Part shown: positions 12,291 to 21,200 of the stretch, one piece after another
Layout of the letters: every line of letters begins with the position of its first letter
Numbering within the stretch: position 1 is the stretch's first letter
Source: Dallia pectoralis
Taxonomy: Eukaryota; Chordata; Actinopteri; Esociformes; Umbridae
Length of the DNA: 64,000 nucleotides
NCBI GenBank assembly: GCA_029465975.1
Contig: CM055748.1
Span: 16,527,595 to 16,591,594 of the forward strand
Direction: 5' to 3'
Translations under genes and position numbers: made by a program
The notes under the pieces: model-generated
What the model was told of the DNA's origin: nothing
Databases searched by the model: none
What the model saw: the letters and a program-made list of their open reading frames with translations, nothing else

Positions 12291-12530
12291 CTGCAACGCC
12301 AGCGGGCGCGGGCAGTTTGTTGACTCTCCTATAGTGCTGCTAGACGATGTTTATAAATCTAAACTAATTCAGCAAGTTTAGAAACGTCGGTAGAAACTTT
12401 AGGCTTCATTCACATGCAAATCACCTCCATTTACAATGCAATCCGTTTGCCCAACACCCCCCAGCTGCCGGGTACTAACTTCAGGCTATTTTATGTGGGG
12501 GCAGTGTCTTTATAATGTGAATGCGCGATA

Positions 12531-13040
12531 GAGGGAAACAATGGAACTGGCCAGTGACCTGAATTTTCTTCAAGAAAGGGAGATGATAAATATCATGTAT
12601 GTTGTATGTCATGTATGTTGTCATGTATGTTGTTAGAACGCTGTATAACACAACTGCGTTGTGTCGTTTTCTGTTCTATTTCCACGTATTGTGTACATAA
12701 CATACATTTCTCACCATGTGTGCGTCACATTAATAAAATACAGTGAAAACGCTCACAGGCTTGATTTTTTGGGATAATGGCTTCATATAATATAGTTAGT
12801 GTTATCTGGGCCAAAATGAGAGAGTTACATGAATGCGGCTCTTAGGATTATATGTCCCCAACCTAAGCATGTTGTTTTCAGGCTGAGCTTCCCGTCAAAT
12901 GCCGACAATTCGCGAGTCTGTATATTCATGTTATATTATAATTTTATTATCATAATTTGCTAAACTAAAGTTATGTATTATTACAACAAGGTATTTTAGA
13001 ATGCGAGATGTACGTTTTGCTCATTATTAATTTGAACGGG
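12531..13040. other. AT-rich repeat-derived spacer before the retrovirus
   Basis: Holds a short ATGTATGTTGT tandem (about 12593-12630) and segments resembling other parts of the window: 12700-12730 resembles 24290-24325, and 12945-13040 resembles 11360-11455. The retrovirus therefore entered a diverged copy of the local repeat. No gene seen. Confidence 0.5.
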
Positions 13041-13044
13041 CATT
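13041..13044 (+). repeat. 4-bp target-site duplication, left
   Basis: CATT immediately before the first LTR, matched by CATT at 24249-24252 after the last LTR. Four base pairs is the duplication made by gammaretrovirus-type integrases. Confidence 0.75.
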
Positions 13045-13739
13045 TGTTATGGAATTTTATGATCACTCAAGAAGTTTATTAACATGTAAGTCCTATAGAT
13101 GTTGTTTAGGCCAAAAGGCACAGCGAAAGGAATGTTTAGGATAAGCTTTCTGTTTCTCTGGAATTAAGTCTTATGATAGGGGACACATGTCTATTGACCT
13201 ATTGACCTCAAGAAAGGTCCTGGGGAGGAAATAGACGTCACTATGTAACTTTGTCTGTTAAGAAAAACAAAGATTGCTGACCTCCTCCTTAAGTTCCTGA
13301 GTCAATGACCTGGTGGTTATCTGATGACCACATGTGGTCTCCACTTACTGCTTGAGGCACAGGGGTCAGGTTTTGACATTCCCCCTTGTGCCAATCAAAC
13401 TGTCTCCACTTCTGAGGATACATCTGTTCTCCATCAATACTGTGTGTCAAGTATGTGCGTTACTGATTCTCCATAAATACTGTGTGAACTTCTATCTCAT
13501 CAGGTCAGTCTGATCCAGCACAGGTTATTGTCCTGTTGTCTGATGAAGACTTTCCTCAAAACCTATTCTTTAAGCTTGCTATAGGGATTGATCTGATCAA
13601 TGCAAAAGCTTAAACCTGTATTTGAGAAATGGTTTCTTACTTGCAATTAAACCTGTTAAAAGTGTCAAACTGTAACATACTCTCGTGCGTCTTACTTCAA
13701 GTTCGAATTCAGCTATTGAAGTCTAAAATTTCCACGACA
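13045..13739 (+). repeat. ERV LTR 1 (695 bp)
   Basis: Starts TGTTATGGAATTTT and ends CCACGACA. Differs from LTRs 2 and 3 mainly by two small deletions of 2 and 3 bp (near 13345 and 13413), which account for the 5-bp shorter length. A CCATAAATACTG element near 13473 could serve as a TATA-like box, and ATTAAA at 13646-13651 is a likely polyadenylation signal. Contains a short internal duplication (CTCCATCAATACTGTGTG / CTCCATAAATACTGTGTG). Confidence 0.95.
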
Positions 13740-13741
13740 TT

Positions 13742-13760
13742 TGGGGGCATCGTCCGAGAT
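13742..13760 (+). promoter_or_regulatory. Primer-binding site, tRNA-Pro-like
   Basis: TGGGGGCATCGTCCGAGAT, two bases after the LTR. Known tRNA-Pro primer sites of gammaretroviruses are very similar; here there is one extra base and one mismatch. The same sequence follows LTR 2. Confidence 0.75.
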
Positions 13761-14029
13761 TCTTAACAAAGTAATCCGTATTTTTCCAAAACAGGCTACA
13801 TATCCTAAAGAGCAATATAATTTTTATTTTTTTGAAAAATAATAGGCCAGGACTGTTTTTGGAGATAAGTGATACTATACAGAATTTTGAAACTCAAGGA
13901 CCTACAAATGCTGAATTGGGACAATGTTGGACGACAGTTTGACAACGGTTTTGATAAATTAACAAAATAGGCTCGTTAATTTTGACTTAATTCGTAAGGT
14001 TATTGTAAGATTTTAAACTTGGCTTAAAA

Positions 14030-14185
14030 ATGGAAAACAGTACTTCTAATCGGGTATTTGTTGATTTTGGTCTGGTAAAACGTGCACGTCAGGAATTATT
14101 AATTTCTGCAGCTCCAATCCTCCTCAACAAATGGGTGAGTGGAGAGCGCCAGACTGGAGCAATATTTACCTGTATGAAGTGTTAA
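14030..14185 (+). CDS. Short leader ORF spanning a splice donor
   Basis: A 51-codon ORF upstream of gag, identical in position in the second unit. After codon 35 the sequence is TGG|GTGAGT, a consensus 5' splice site in phase 0, so a spliced transcript would carry a 35-residue N-terminal peptide into a downstream exon. In some fish retroviruses a leader exon supplies the first residues of the spliced envelope product; this arrangement looks the same. No envelope is present here, so the exon may be a relic. Translation is inferred, not shown. Not every retroviral leader ORF is translated. Confidence 0.45.
   Translation: MENSTSNRVFVDFGLVKRARQELLISAAPILLNKWVSGERQTGAIFTCMKC
14133..14140 (+). promoter_or_regulatory. 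Candidate major splice donor
   Basis: GG|GTGAGT, with the intron GT at 14135-14136, lies between the PBS and gag where retroviruses place their major donor. An identical site is in unit 2 at 19389-19396. Confidence 0.6.
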
Positions 14186-14357
14186 TACCTGTATACAGTA
14201 GGAATAAAATGCTGTTCAATATAGGTTATCTGGGTGCGGTGAGACAGCTCGGTTATTCAGGATATCTCACTTAAAAGAACTGACGAGTTCATTAACACAT
14301 ATAGGACACTTCATTATATGCTAAAATTAGATTTGCGTCTTAAATATCGATAACAAC

Positions 14358-15881
14358 ATGGGTAATTACATGTGTATTGGTAAACCTTCGGTGGATACTG
14401 AACGTTACGTGGTTGGACCGGCTAAAATAATGACAGATAAATACGGAGACTGGACATGCGAACAATTAGACCTGTGGGAGTTATTGGGATTTCCTGCGGA
14501 TGGCAGTTTTAGTCAGAGACAGATACTGTTGTTGAAAGACAAGTTGGAGGATTTTGAACAGGGTAAGATTAAGGTTTCACGGGGTAATCGGCAGAAAGTT
14601 GATTGGAAGGCATATAATAAGTGGAGAGAGCAGACCGATATACGGGCTAAGCGGTGTAGCACGGGGCTTGTTAATCGGTGTGTTCTAGCTTGTCCCAACC
14701 AGGTTGATGCTGCCTGTCCTCCTGCTGACCGACCCCCACCCTATCGCGGCGTTACCACAACAGCCCCAGCGGTACCAACTATGCCAACAGCATCGGACCT
14801 GATGGAAAACATTCCCGGAGGAGGACTCTTCCCATCCGTAATCGGCCTCGACAGAGTTTCACACGCCGCTGAGAGGACCCAGAGTACCACTGCGGCCTGT
14901 CCCAGAGAACAACACAGCATTGATGCCGGGCAATTCCCTATGGTGGAGGTAGCCAACCCAGCTGGTAGAGGAGACACGGATAACCCAGCGACTATACTAG
15001 TCTACAGACCGTGGTCACCCGCCGACCTGAGAGACGTGGCTTCTACACTACCTGACCCAGAAACAGAAGGTGGAGAGGAATTTGTCCGTGTGTTTCTACA
15101 GATCGTGAATCAATATAGACCGACCTCTGTGGAGATTGAAACAATTTTGATGAAGGCCTTGCAACTAAAATGGGGGAGAGTGAAAAGAAACTGGCCTAGC
15201 GAGAGAAACATTATGTTCAATTGGGATGCGCACTCTGACTACCGGAGTGCTGTGGAACAGCTGAGCACTGGACTTATCGCTGCTTTTCCTAAGCGAATGA
15301 ACTGGGAAAAGATCTCTGATTGTAAACAGACACTGGGCGAGAAAGTTTCAGACTACAGGAATAGACTTGAAAAAGCTTTTGAATTACACAGCGGAATGGG
15401 AAAGAGACCGGACGGTGATGAAGAGTCGGCCTGGGAGCAACAGTGTAAAATGAGGTTAGTTGCAGGCCTTCTACCAGACATTAGGAAGCACATTCAAAAC
15501 CACTGTGTAGACCTGGATGAGGGTCGCATGGAAACCGTCTGGCCGTATTTTAAGCACGCTGAAAGAGTCTACGAGGACCAGCTGTACAAACAGACCGAAG
15601 AAAGACGGGAGCGTGAAACGCAAATTCAGATGGCCCAACTGGAGTTCTACAGCAGAGGCTACTCAGGAGGGAGACGGAGACGGAGAGAGCAAGCAGGGAG
15701 AGGACAATCCAGACACCAGGGTGATACCTACAGACACCAGGGTGATAATAACTCCAGCCAAAGTCCCAACTCTGATAGCTGTTTCAACTGTGGTGCATTT
15801 GGACACTGGGCTCGTGACTGCACTGTGCCGGACACTAGAGACTATTACCATGGGAACAGAGACAGTATGGGGAGATGGTGA
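14358..15881 (+). CDS. Retroviral Gag, unit 1 (507 aa)
   Basis: Gag polyprotein, the structural protein that assembles the virion core at the plasma membrane. Gly2 follows the start Met (myristoylation signal). A PPPY late-domain motif sits at residues 126-129 in a proline-rich stretch. The capsid part includes an RPWSPADLRD block near residue 215 and a major-homology-like region at about 322-346. A single CCHC zinc knuckle (C-x2-C-x4-H-x4-C) lies at 475-488 in a basic nucleocapsid tail. Compared with unit 2 it has small compensating insertions before the knuckle and one extra G in a G run near 15870, so its last residues differ and it ends 21 aa earlier. Beyond this TGA the same frame stays open for about 40 codons and looks like the start of a readthrough pol that has been deleted. 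The ORF is intact, so a protein is possible; expression is unknown. Confidence 0.92.
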   Translation: MGNYMCIGKPSVDTERYVVGPAKIMTDKYGDWTCEQLDLWELLGFPADGSFSQRQILLLKDKLEDFEQGKIKVSRGNRQKVDWKAYNKWREQTDIRAKRCSTGLVNRCVLACPNQVDAACPPADRPPPYRGVTTTAPAVPTMPTASDLMENIPGGGLFPSVIGLDRVSHAAERTQSTTAACPREQHSIDAGQFPMVEVANPAGRGDTDNPATILVYRPWSPADLRDVASTLPDPETEGGEEFVRVFLQIVNQYRPTSVEIETILMKALQLKWGRVKRNWPSERNIMFNWDAHSDYRSAVEQLSTGLIAAFPKRMNWEKISDCKQTLGEKVSDYRNRLEKAFELHSGMGKRPDGDEESAWEQQCKMRLVAGLLPDIRKHIQNHCVDLDEGRMETVWPYFKHAERVYEDQLYKQTEERRERETQIQMAQLEFYSRGYSGGRRRRREQAGRGQSRHQGDTYRHQGDNNSSQSPNSDSCFNCGAFGHWARDCTVPDTRDYYHGNRDSMGRW

Positions 15882-16290
15882 TGGCACAACAGCAGACGAC
15901 CAAATGGAGCGTCACAGGACCCATGGCTGGCACAGACAGGGGTACTGACGGTCAGAGGGGACGGGCAGGAAAACATCAACCCGGTGAGATCAAACCATTG
16001 TGATTCCTGTAATTAATTAATTATGATAGTATTTACAGTAAAAGTAATTTTGTTCGGATGTTTAGTGAAGACTTGTTTATTCTGAGTGTTGAGTTGATAT
16101 GCAGACGTATGGTTGTGTGAGATTTTCGTTCCACTGGGGAGGAGTACCGGTGTCTTGGCACTATGCTTACGCTTAAAGTTAGGTGTTTAGCGTAGTGTAG
16201 CGTACATTGCGTATCGCCTGATAAACGGGGTTTGTCAGGTCCGTGCAGCTCGGGGAGCGTGACTGGACCCATGATGGTTGATATCTCATT

Positions 16291-16320
16291 GTCCCTAGTT
16301 TACCGGTTACAACTAGGGAC
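16291..16320 (+). other. Perfect 10-bp stem-loop
   Basis: GTCCCTAGTT, a 10-base loop, then AACTAGGGAC. Repeated without change at 21544-21573. Position in the non-coding interior suggests an RNA element (packaging, export or dimerisation), but this is inference. Confidence 0.6.
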
Positions 16321-16920
16321 TGCATATATAGCTACTGTCAGGGTAAATTCTCAGTAGAAATCAGCTCATTGTTAGTGAGAGGTCTTGTTTTTCGATGTCC
16401 AGGTTCGTTCGTACGCGTACGCAAATATCATATTAAAATGACCTAGGTGTGATTCATGCATGATCTGGGGTAAAGCTTCATGAAGTTGGGACAGGGGTCC
16501 CAGGCCAAAGTTTTGTCGACAAATTTATTTTCTGGTTTTCCTGTGCACGAGGAATTCCTATTTTATATTATTGTTTGTTTTTAGGCCTTATGTAACATTT
16601 GCGCTAATGACATAATTAAGAGTATTTCCGATTATAACTCTGCATGGTTTTACCTGGAATACTATATGTTCCATTTTGTTTGTTTTGTAGGAGGACTACA
16701 TTCTAGGTTATAGGGAGATTATATTCTAGTTATATGCTATTGTTATTCGTTTTGTGAAGTTGAATAAGGACATTTGGATTTGTTCCTATAAATGTTGGCA
16801 TGATGATATAATGAATGACCATGTGGGTTAAGTGTATTTCTGAAACACACTTTTATTTTTATTATTGGCTTTTGGCTATTTTGAGTAACATGTTTAAGAC
16901 ATTCTGAGTTCTTGATTGTT

Positions 16921-16934
16921 AAAAGGGCAGAAAG
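16921..16934 (+). promoter_or_regulatory. Second, internal polypurine-tract-like site
   Basis: AAAAGGGCAGAAAG closely matches the AAAAGGGCAGAT that directly precedes LTR 2. An internal copy about 1.36 kb upstream of the LTR could prime an extra plus strand, as central polypurine tracts do in some retroviruses, or mark an old LTR boundary. Confidence 0.4.
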
Positions 16935-17574
16935 TTAACTGTAACTCTGTGTCTGCCTGTCTAGGATGGTTTCTGTTAATTTAGGGGTGTTTATGAACTT
17001 TTCTTTGACCCTCCCTGGGGTGCTTCTCTGGGTCAAAAGAGGGGGCACACCCAAGTTGCTTATTTAGAGGGGGGGGCTGGTTTACTGTGTGATTGTGAGG
17101 TGGCTCAGCCCAGAGCTAACAGATGGCTGGTCATAAACCATATTTTAGTCATGTGTTTTATCTTAGATAAATTTAACAAGTTTGTCTATGACAGTTGGTT
17201 GTTTTCTCCATTGTTGATGAACTTAAGGAGAAAACAAGAGGGGAAGTGACGTAATAAACATATTCAAGAATATAGCATTTGTTAAATTTGGATTTCAGGC
17301 AATTGAAGTGTTTAATTTGATAGAATGTCTAAACATTTGAATGATTGAGGGGAATAGCTATTACAAATGTATTTGGCTTAGCAAAATTAAATCTGAGCAG
17401 TAAACACAATGTAATTCTATTGTTAAAGATGTTAACTGACACATGGAATGCAATAACTGTTTGCAGGTTGTGTCGCATTAAAAATCAACAGGTTGGACCA
17501 TGAACAACTGGAGCAGAGCATCTGAGCCCTACCCCCACGCACACACAAACACACATATATCAGAAGCTTACTGA

Positions 17575-17793
17575 ATGACTTTAGGTACAGACCACAGAAA
17601 AGGTCAAACCAGAACCAAGGAAAAACGTGTCATCCAGACCACAATGAAGGCAATTACTAAATTGTGTGAATGTTATTGTACACTTTTCAAGGAAGTTATG
17701 GACTGTAAAGAGAAAAAGGTGAACATGTTGCAGATTTCAGAAATTATCTTGAACGTCGGTTTGAGTTGTACAAAGGAAAAACAAGAACATTGA
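17575..17793 (+). CDS. 72-codon ORF of unknown function, unit 1
   Basis: Lysine-rich N-terminal half and a cysteine pair (CECYC-type) in the middle. No family recognised. Unit 2 (22829-23047) has the same ORF with one visible Phe-to-Ser difference. Retention in both units is expected from their recent common origin and does not show selection. It could be chance. Confidence 0.2.
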   Translation: MTLGTDHRKGQTRTKEKRVIQTTMKAITKLCECYCTLFKEVMDCKEKKVNMLQISEIILNVGLSCTKEKQEH

Positions 17794-18278
17794 ACACACA
17801 CATATTGCATCTCTGGACTATTAAAGAATGGCCACTATTTGGCCACACTCATTAAAGACGTTGAAGGAGCCTACCAGAGCTGAGAAGATGGAAAAGGAAA
17901 TTTATACACTCACACCATGATTAAAATCTTCATTTCTGATGATCAAAGAGTGCCAACATATTTACTGATGTTTTCTTAATGATTAGTTCCTCACACACTA
18001 GATGGAGGACTAGAAATCCAGAATATGAAAATGACACTGTTGAATGTTGCTAAGTACTGTACTGACATTGGATTATTTCAATTGATTGTGTATTATGTTT
18101 GGTAAAATTATTTTTCTTAACAGGTTACAGTTTCAGACATATGACAGTGGTGGATCCATATATTCCTGATTGGTTATGAGTAATTAGTAAGCTTGAGTGA
18201 ACTCAAATTTAGTGTTGACACTCTTAAAATTTAGAGTTGACACACTTAAATTGTTTAACATGATTAAGGGTTTATAAT

Positions 18279-18292
18279 TTAAAAGGGCAGAT
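18279..18292 (+). promoter_or_regulatory. 3' polypurine tract before LTR 2
   Basis: TTAAAAGGGCAGAT ends directly at the LTR start, the usual place for plus-strand priming. Confidence 0.75.
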
Positions 18293-18992
18293 TGTTATGG
18301 AATTTTATGATCACTCAAGAAGTTTATTAACATGTAAGTCCTATAGATGTTGTTTAGGCCAAAAGGCACAGCGAAAGGAATGTTTAGGATAAGCTTTCTG
18401 TTTCTCTGGAATTAAGTCTTATGATAGGGGACACATGTCTATTGACCTATTGACCTCAAGAAAGGTCCTGGGGAGGAAATAGACGTCACTATGTAACTTT
18501 GTCTGTTAAGAAAAACAAAGATTGCTGACCTCCTCCTTAAGTTCCTGAGTCAATGACCTGGTGGTTATCTGATGACCACATGTGGTCTCCACTCATACTG
18601 CTTGAGGCACAGGGGTCAGGTTTTGACATTCCCCCTTGTGCCAATCAAACTGTCCTGCCTACTTCTGAGGATACATCTGTTCTCCATCAATACTGTGTGT
18701 CAAGTATGTGCGTTACTGATTCTCCATAAATACTGTGTGAACTTCTATCTCATCAGGTCAGTCTGATCCAGCACAGGTTATTGTCCTGTTGTCTGATGAA
18801 GACTTTCCTCAAAACCTATTCTTTAAGCTTGCTATAGGGATTGATCTGATCAATGCAAAAGCTTAAACCTGTATTTGAGAAATGGTTTCTTACTTGCAAT
18901 TAAACCTGTTAAAAGTGTCAAACTGTAACATACTCTCGTGCGTCTTACTTCAAGTTCGAATTCAGCTATTGAAGTCTAAAATTTCCACGACA
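18293..18992 (+). repeat. ERV LTR 2 (700 bp), shared by both units
   Basis: Serves as 3' LTR of unit 1 and 5' LTR of unit 2. By eye identical to LTR 3 along its full length. Confidence 0.95.
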
Positions 18993-18994
18993 TT

Positions 18995-19013
18995 TGGGGG
19001 CATCGTCCGAGAT
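18995..19013 (+). promoter_or_regulatory. Primer-binding site, unit 2
   Basis: Same TGGGGGCATCGTCCGAGAT sequence as in unit 1, including the extra base, so the change predates the duplication. Confidence 0.75.
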
Positions 19014-19285
19014 TCTTAACAAAGTAATCCGTATTTTTTCCAAAACAGGCTACATATCCTAAAGAGCGATATAATTTTTATTTTTTTTTGAAAAATAATA
19101 GGCCACGACTGTTTTTGGAGATAAGTGATACTATACAGAATTTTGAAACTCAAGGACCTACAAATGCTGAATTGGGACAATGTTGGACGACAGTTTGACA
19201 ACGGTTTTGATAAATTAACAAAATAGGCTCGTTAATTTTGACTTAATTCGTAAGGTTATTGTAAGATTTTAAACTTGGCTTAAAA

Positions 19286-19441
19286 ATGGAAAACAGTACT
19301 TCTAATCGGGTATTTGTTGATTTTGGTCTGGTAAAACGTGCACGTCAGGAATTATTAATTTCTGCAGCTCCAATCCTCCTCAACAAATGGGTGAGTGGAG
19401 AGCGCCAGACTGGAGCAATATTTACCTGTATGAAGTGTTAA
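19286..19441 (+). CDS. Short leader ORF spanning a splice donor, unit 2
   Basis: Same 51-codon frame and same GG|GTGAGT site (GT at 19391-19392) as unit 1. See the unit 1 entry for reasoning. Confidence 0.45.
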   Translation: MENSTSNRVFVDFGLVKRARQELLISAAPILLNKWVSGERQTGAIFTCMKC

Positions 19442-19613
19442 TACCTGTATACAGTAGGAATAAAATGCTGTTCAATATAGGTTATCTGGGTGCGGTGAGA
19501 CAGCTCGGTTATTCAGGATATCTCACTTAAAAGAACTGACGAGTTCATTAACACATATAGGACACTTCATTATATGCTAAAATTAGATTTGCGTCTTAAA
19601 TATCGATAACAAC

Positions 19614-21200
19614 ATGGGTAATTACATGTGTATTGGTAAACCTTCGGTGGATACTGAACGTTACGTGGTTGGACCGGCTAAAATAATGACAGATAAATAC
19701 GGAGACTGGACATGCGAACAATTAGACCTGTGGGAGTTATTGGGATTTCCTGCGGATGGCAGTTTTAGTCAGAGACAGATACTGTTGTTGAAAGACAAGT
19801 TGGAGGATTTTGAACAGGGTAAGATTAAGGTTTCACGGGGTAATCGGCAGAAAGTTGATTGGAAGGCATATAATAAGTGGAGAGAGCAGACCGATATACG
19901 GGCTAAGCGGTGTAGCACGGGGCTTGTTAATCGGTGTGTTCTAGCTTGTCCCAACCAGGTTGATGCTGCCTGTCCTCCTGCTGACCGACCCCCACCCTAT
20001 CGCGGCGTTACCACAACAGCCCCAGCGGTACCAACTATGCCAACAGCATCGGACCTGATGGAAAACATTCGCGGAGGAGGACTCTACCCATCCGTAATCG
20101 GCCTCGACAGAGTTTCACCCGCCGCTGAGAGGACCCAGAGTACCACTGCGGCCTGTCCCAGAGAACAACACAGCATTGATGCCGGGCAATTCCCTATGGT
20201 GGAGGTAGCCAACCCAGCTGGTAGAGGAGACACGGATAACCCAGCGACTATACTAGTCTACAGACCGTGGTCACCCGCCGACCTGAGAGACGTGGCTTCT
20301 ACACTACCTGACCCAGAAACAGAAGGTGGAGAGGAATTTGTCCGTGTGTTTCTACAGATCGTGAATCAATATAGACCGACCTCTGTGGAGATTGAAACAA
20401 TTTTGATGAAGGCCTTGCAACTAAAATGGGGGAGAGTGAAAAGAAACTGGCCTAGCGAGAGAAACATTATGTTCAATTGGGATGCGCACTCTGACTACCG
20501 GAGTGCTGTGGAACAGCTGAGCACTGGACTTATCGCTGCTTTTCCTAAGCGAATGAACTGGGAAAAGATCTCTGATTGTAAACAGACACTGGGCGAGAAA
20601 GTTTCAGACTACAGGAATAGACTCGAAAAAGCTTTTGAATTACACAGCGGAATGGGAAAGAGACCGGACGGTGATGAAGAGTCGGCCTGGGAGCAACAGT
20701 GTAAAATGAGGTTAGTTGCAGGCCTTCTACCAGACATTAGGAAGCACATTCAAAACCACTGTGTAGACCTGGATGAGGGTCGCATGGAAACCGTCTGGCC
20801 GTATTTTAAGCACGCTGAAAGAGTCTACGAGGACCAGCTGTACAAACAGACCGAAGAAAGACGGGAGCGTGAAACGCAAATTCAGATGGCCCAACTGGAC
20901 TTCTACAGCAGAGGCTACTCAGGACGGAGACGGAGACGGAGAGCAAGCAGGAGAGGACAATCCAGACACCAGGGTGATACCTACAGACACCAGGGTGATA
21001 ATAACTCCAGCCAAAGTCCCAACTCTGATAGCTGTTTCAACTGTGGTGCATTTGGACACTGGGCTCGTGACTGCACTGTGCCGGACACTAGAGACTATTA
21101 CCATGGGAACAGAGACAGTATGGGAGATGGTGATGGCACAACAGCAGACGACCAAATGGAGCGTCACAGGACCCATGGCTGGCACAGACAGGGGTACTGA
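19614..21200 (+). CDS. Retroviral Gag, unit 2 (528 aa)
   Basis: Full-length Gag with the same features as unit 1: Gly2 for myristoylation, PPPY at 126-129, capsid with major-homology-like region at about 322-346, and a CCHC knuckle at 474-487. Only a few residues differ from unit 1 (for example Pro/Arg, Phe/Tyr and His/Pro changes between residues 150 and 170, and the basic tract before the knuckle). Near the end it lacks one G found in unit 1, so the frame runs 21 codons further and ends at a different TGA. Which version is ancestral decides whether pol was reached by readthrough. Start chosen at the first ATG after the leader, followed by the GNYMC myristoylation context. Confidence 0.92.
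   Translation: MGNYMCIGKPSVDTERYVVGPAKIMTDKYGDWTCEQLDLWELLGFPADGSFSQRQILLLKDKLEDFEQGKIKVSRGNRQKVDWKAYNKWREQTDIRAKRCSTGLVNRCVLACPNQVDAACPPADRPPPYRGVTTTAPAVPTMPTASDLMENIRGGGLYPSVIGLDRVSPAAERTQSTTAACPREQHSIDAGQFPMVEVANPAGRGDTDNPATILVYRPWSPADLRDVASTLPDPETEGGEEFVRVFLQIVNQYRPTSVEIETILMKALQLKWGRVKRNWPSERNIMFNWDAHSDYRSAVEQLSTGLIAAFPKRMNWEKISDCKQTLGEKVSDYRNRLEKAFELHSGMGKRPDGDEESAWEQQCKMRLVAGLLPDIRKHIQNHCVDLDEGRMETVWPYFKHAERVYEDQLYKQTEERRERETQIQMAQLDFYSRGYSGRRRRRRASRRGQSRHQGDTYRHQGDNNSSQSPNSDSCFNCGAFGHWARDCTVPDTRDYYHGNRDSMGDGDGTTADDQMERHRTHGWHRQGY

Larger units (their letters stand above)
6982..12530. repeat. Copy 2 of the ~5 kb direct duplication
   Basis: Collinear with 1413-6480 and longer. After about 12520 it continues into sequence not seen after copy 1, because copy 1 stops at the gap. 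Besides the LINE part it holds the modules at 7530 and 8250, an AAT microsatellite, the 83-bp array and AT-rich spacer. I find no gene in it. Confidence 0.85.
15950..18278 (+). other. Unit 1 post-gag interior without pol or env
   Basis: About 2.3 kb with no conserved enzyme motif on either strand. It holds a perfect 10-bp stem hairpin (16291-16320), a second polypurine-like tract (16921-16934), a stem of 8 bp around 17000-17040, and a 72-codon ORF. The segment is almost the same in unit 2, so it was present before the tandem duplication. It may be the remains of pol-env after a large deletion starting near 15985, or unrelated sequence acquired by the element. Confidence 0.7.

Noticed and set aside
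16033..16272. 79-codon minus-strand ORF inside the retrovirus
   Set aside because: Antisense, unlike any retroviral protein, and its end changes between units.
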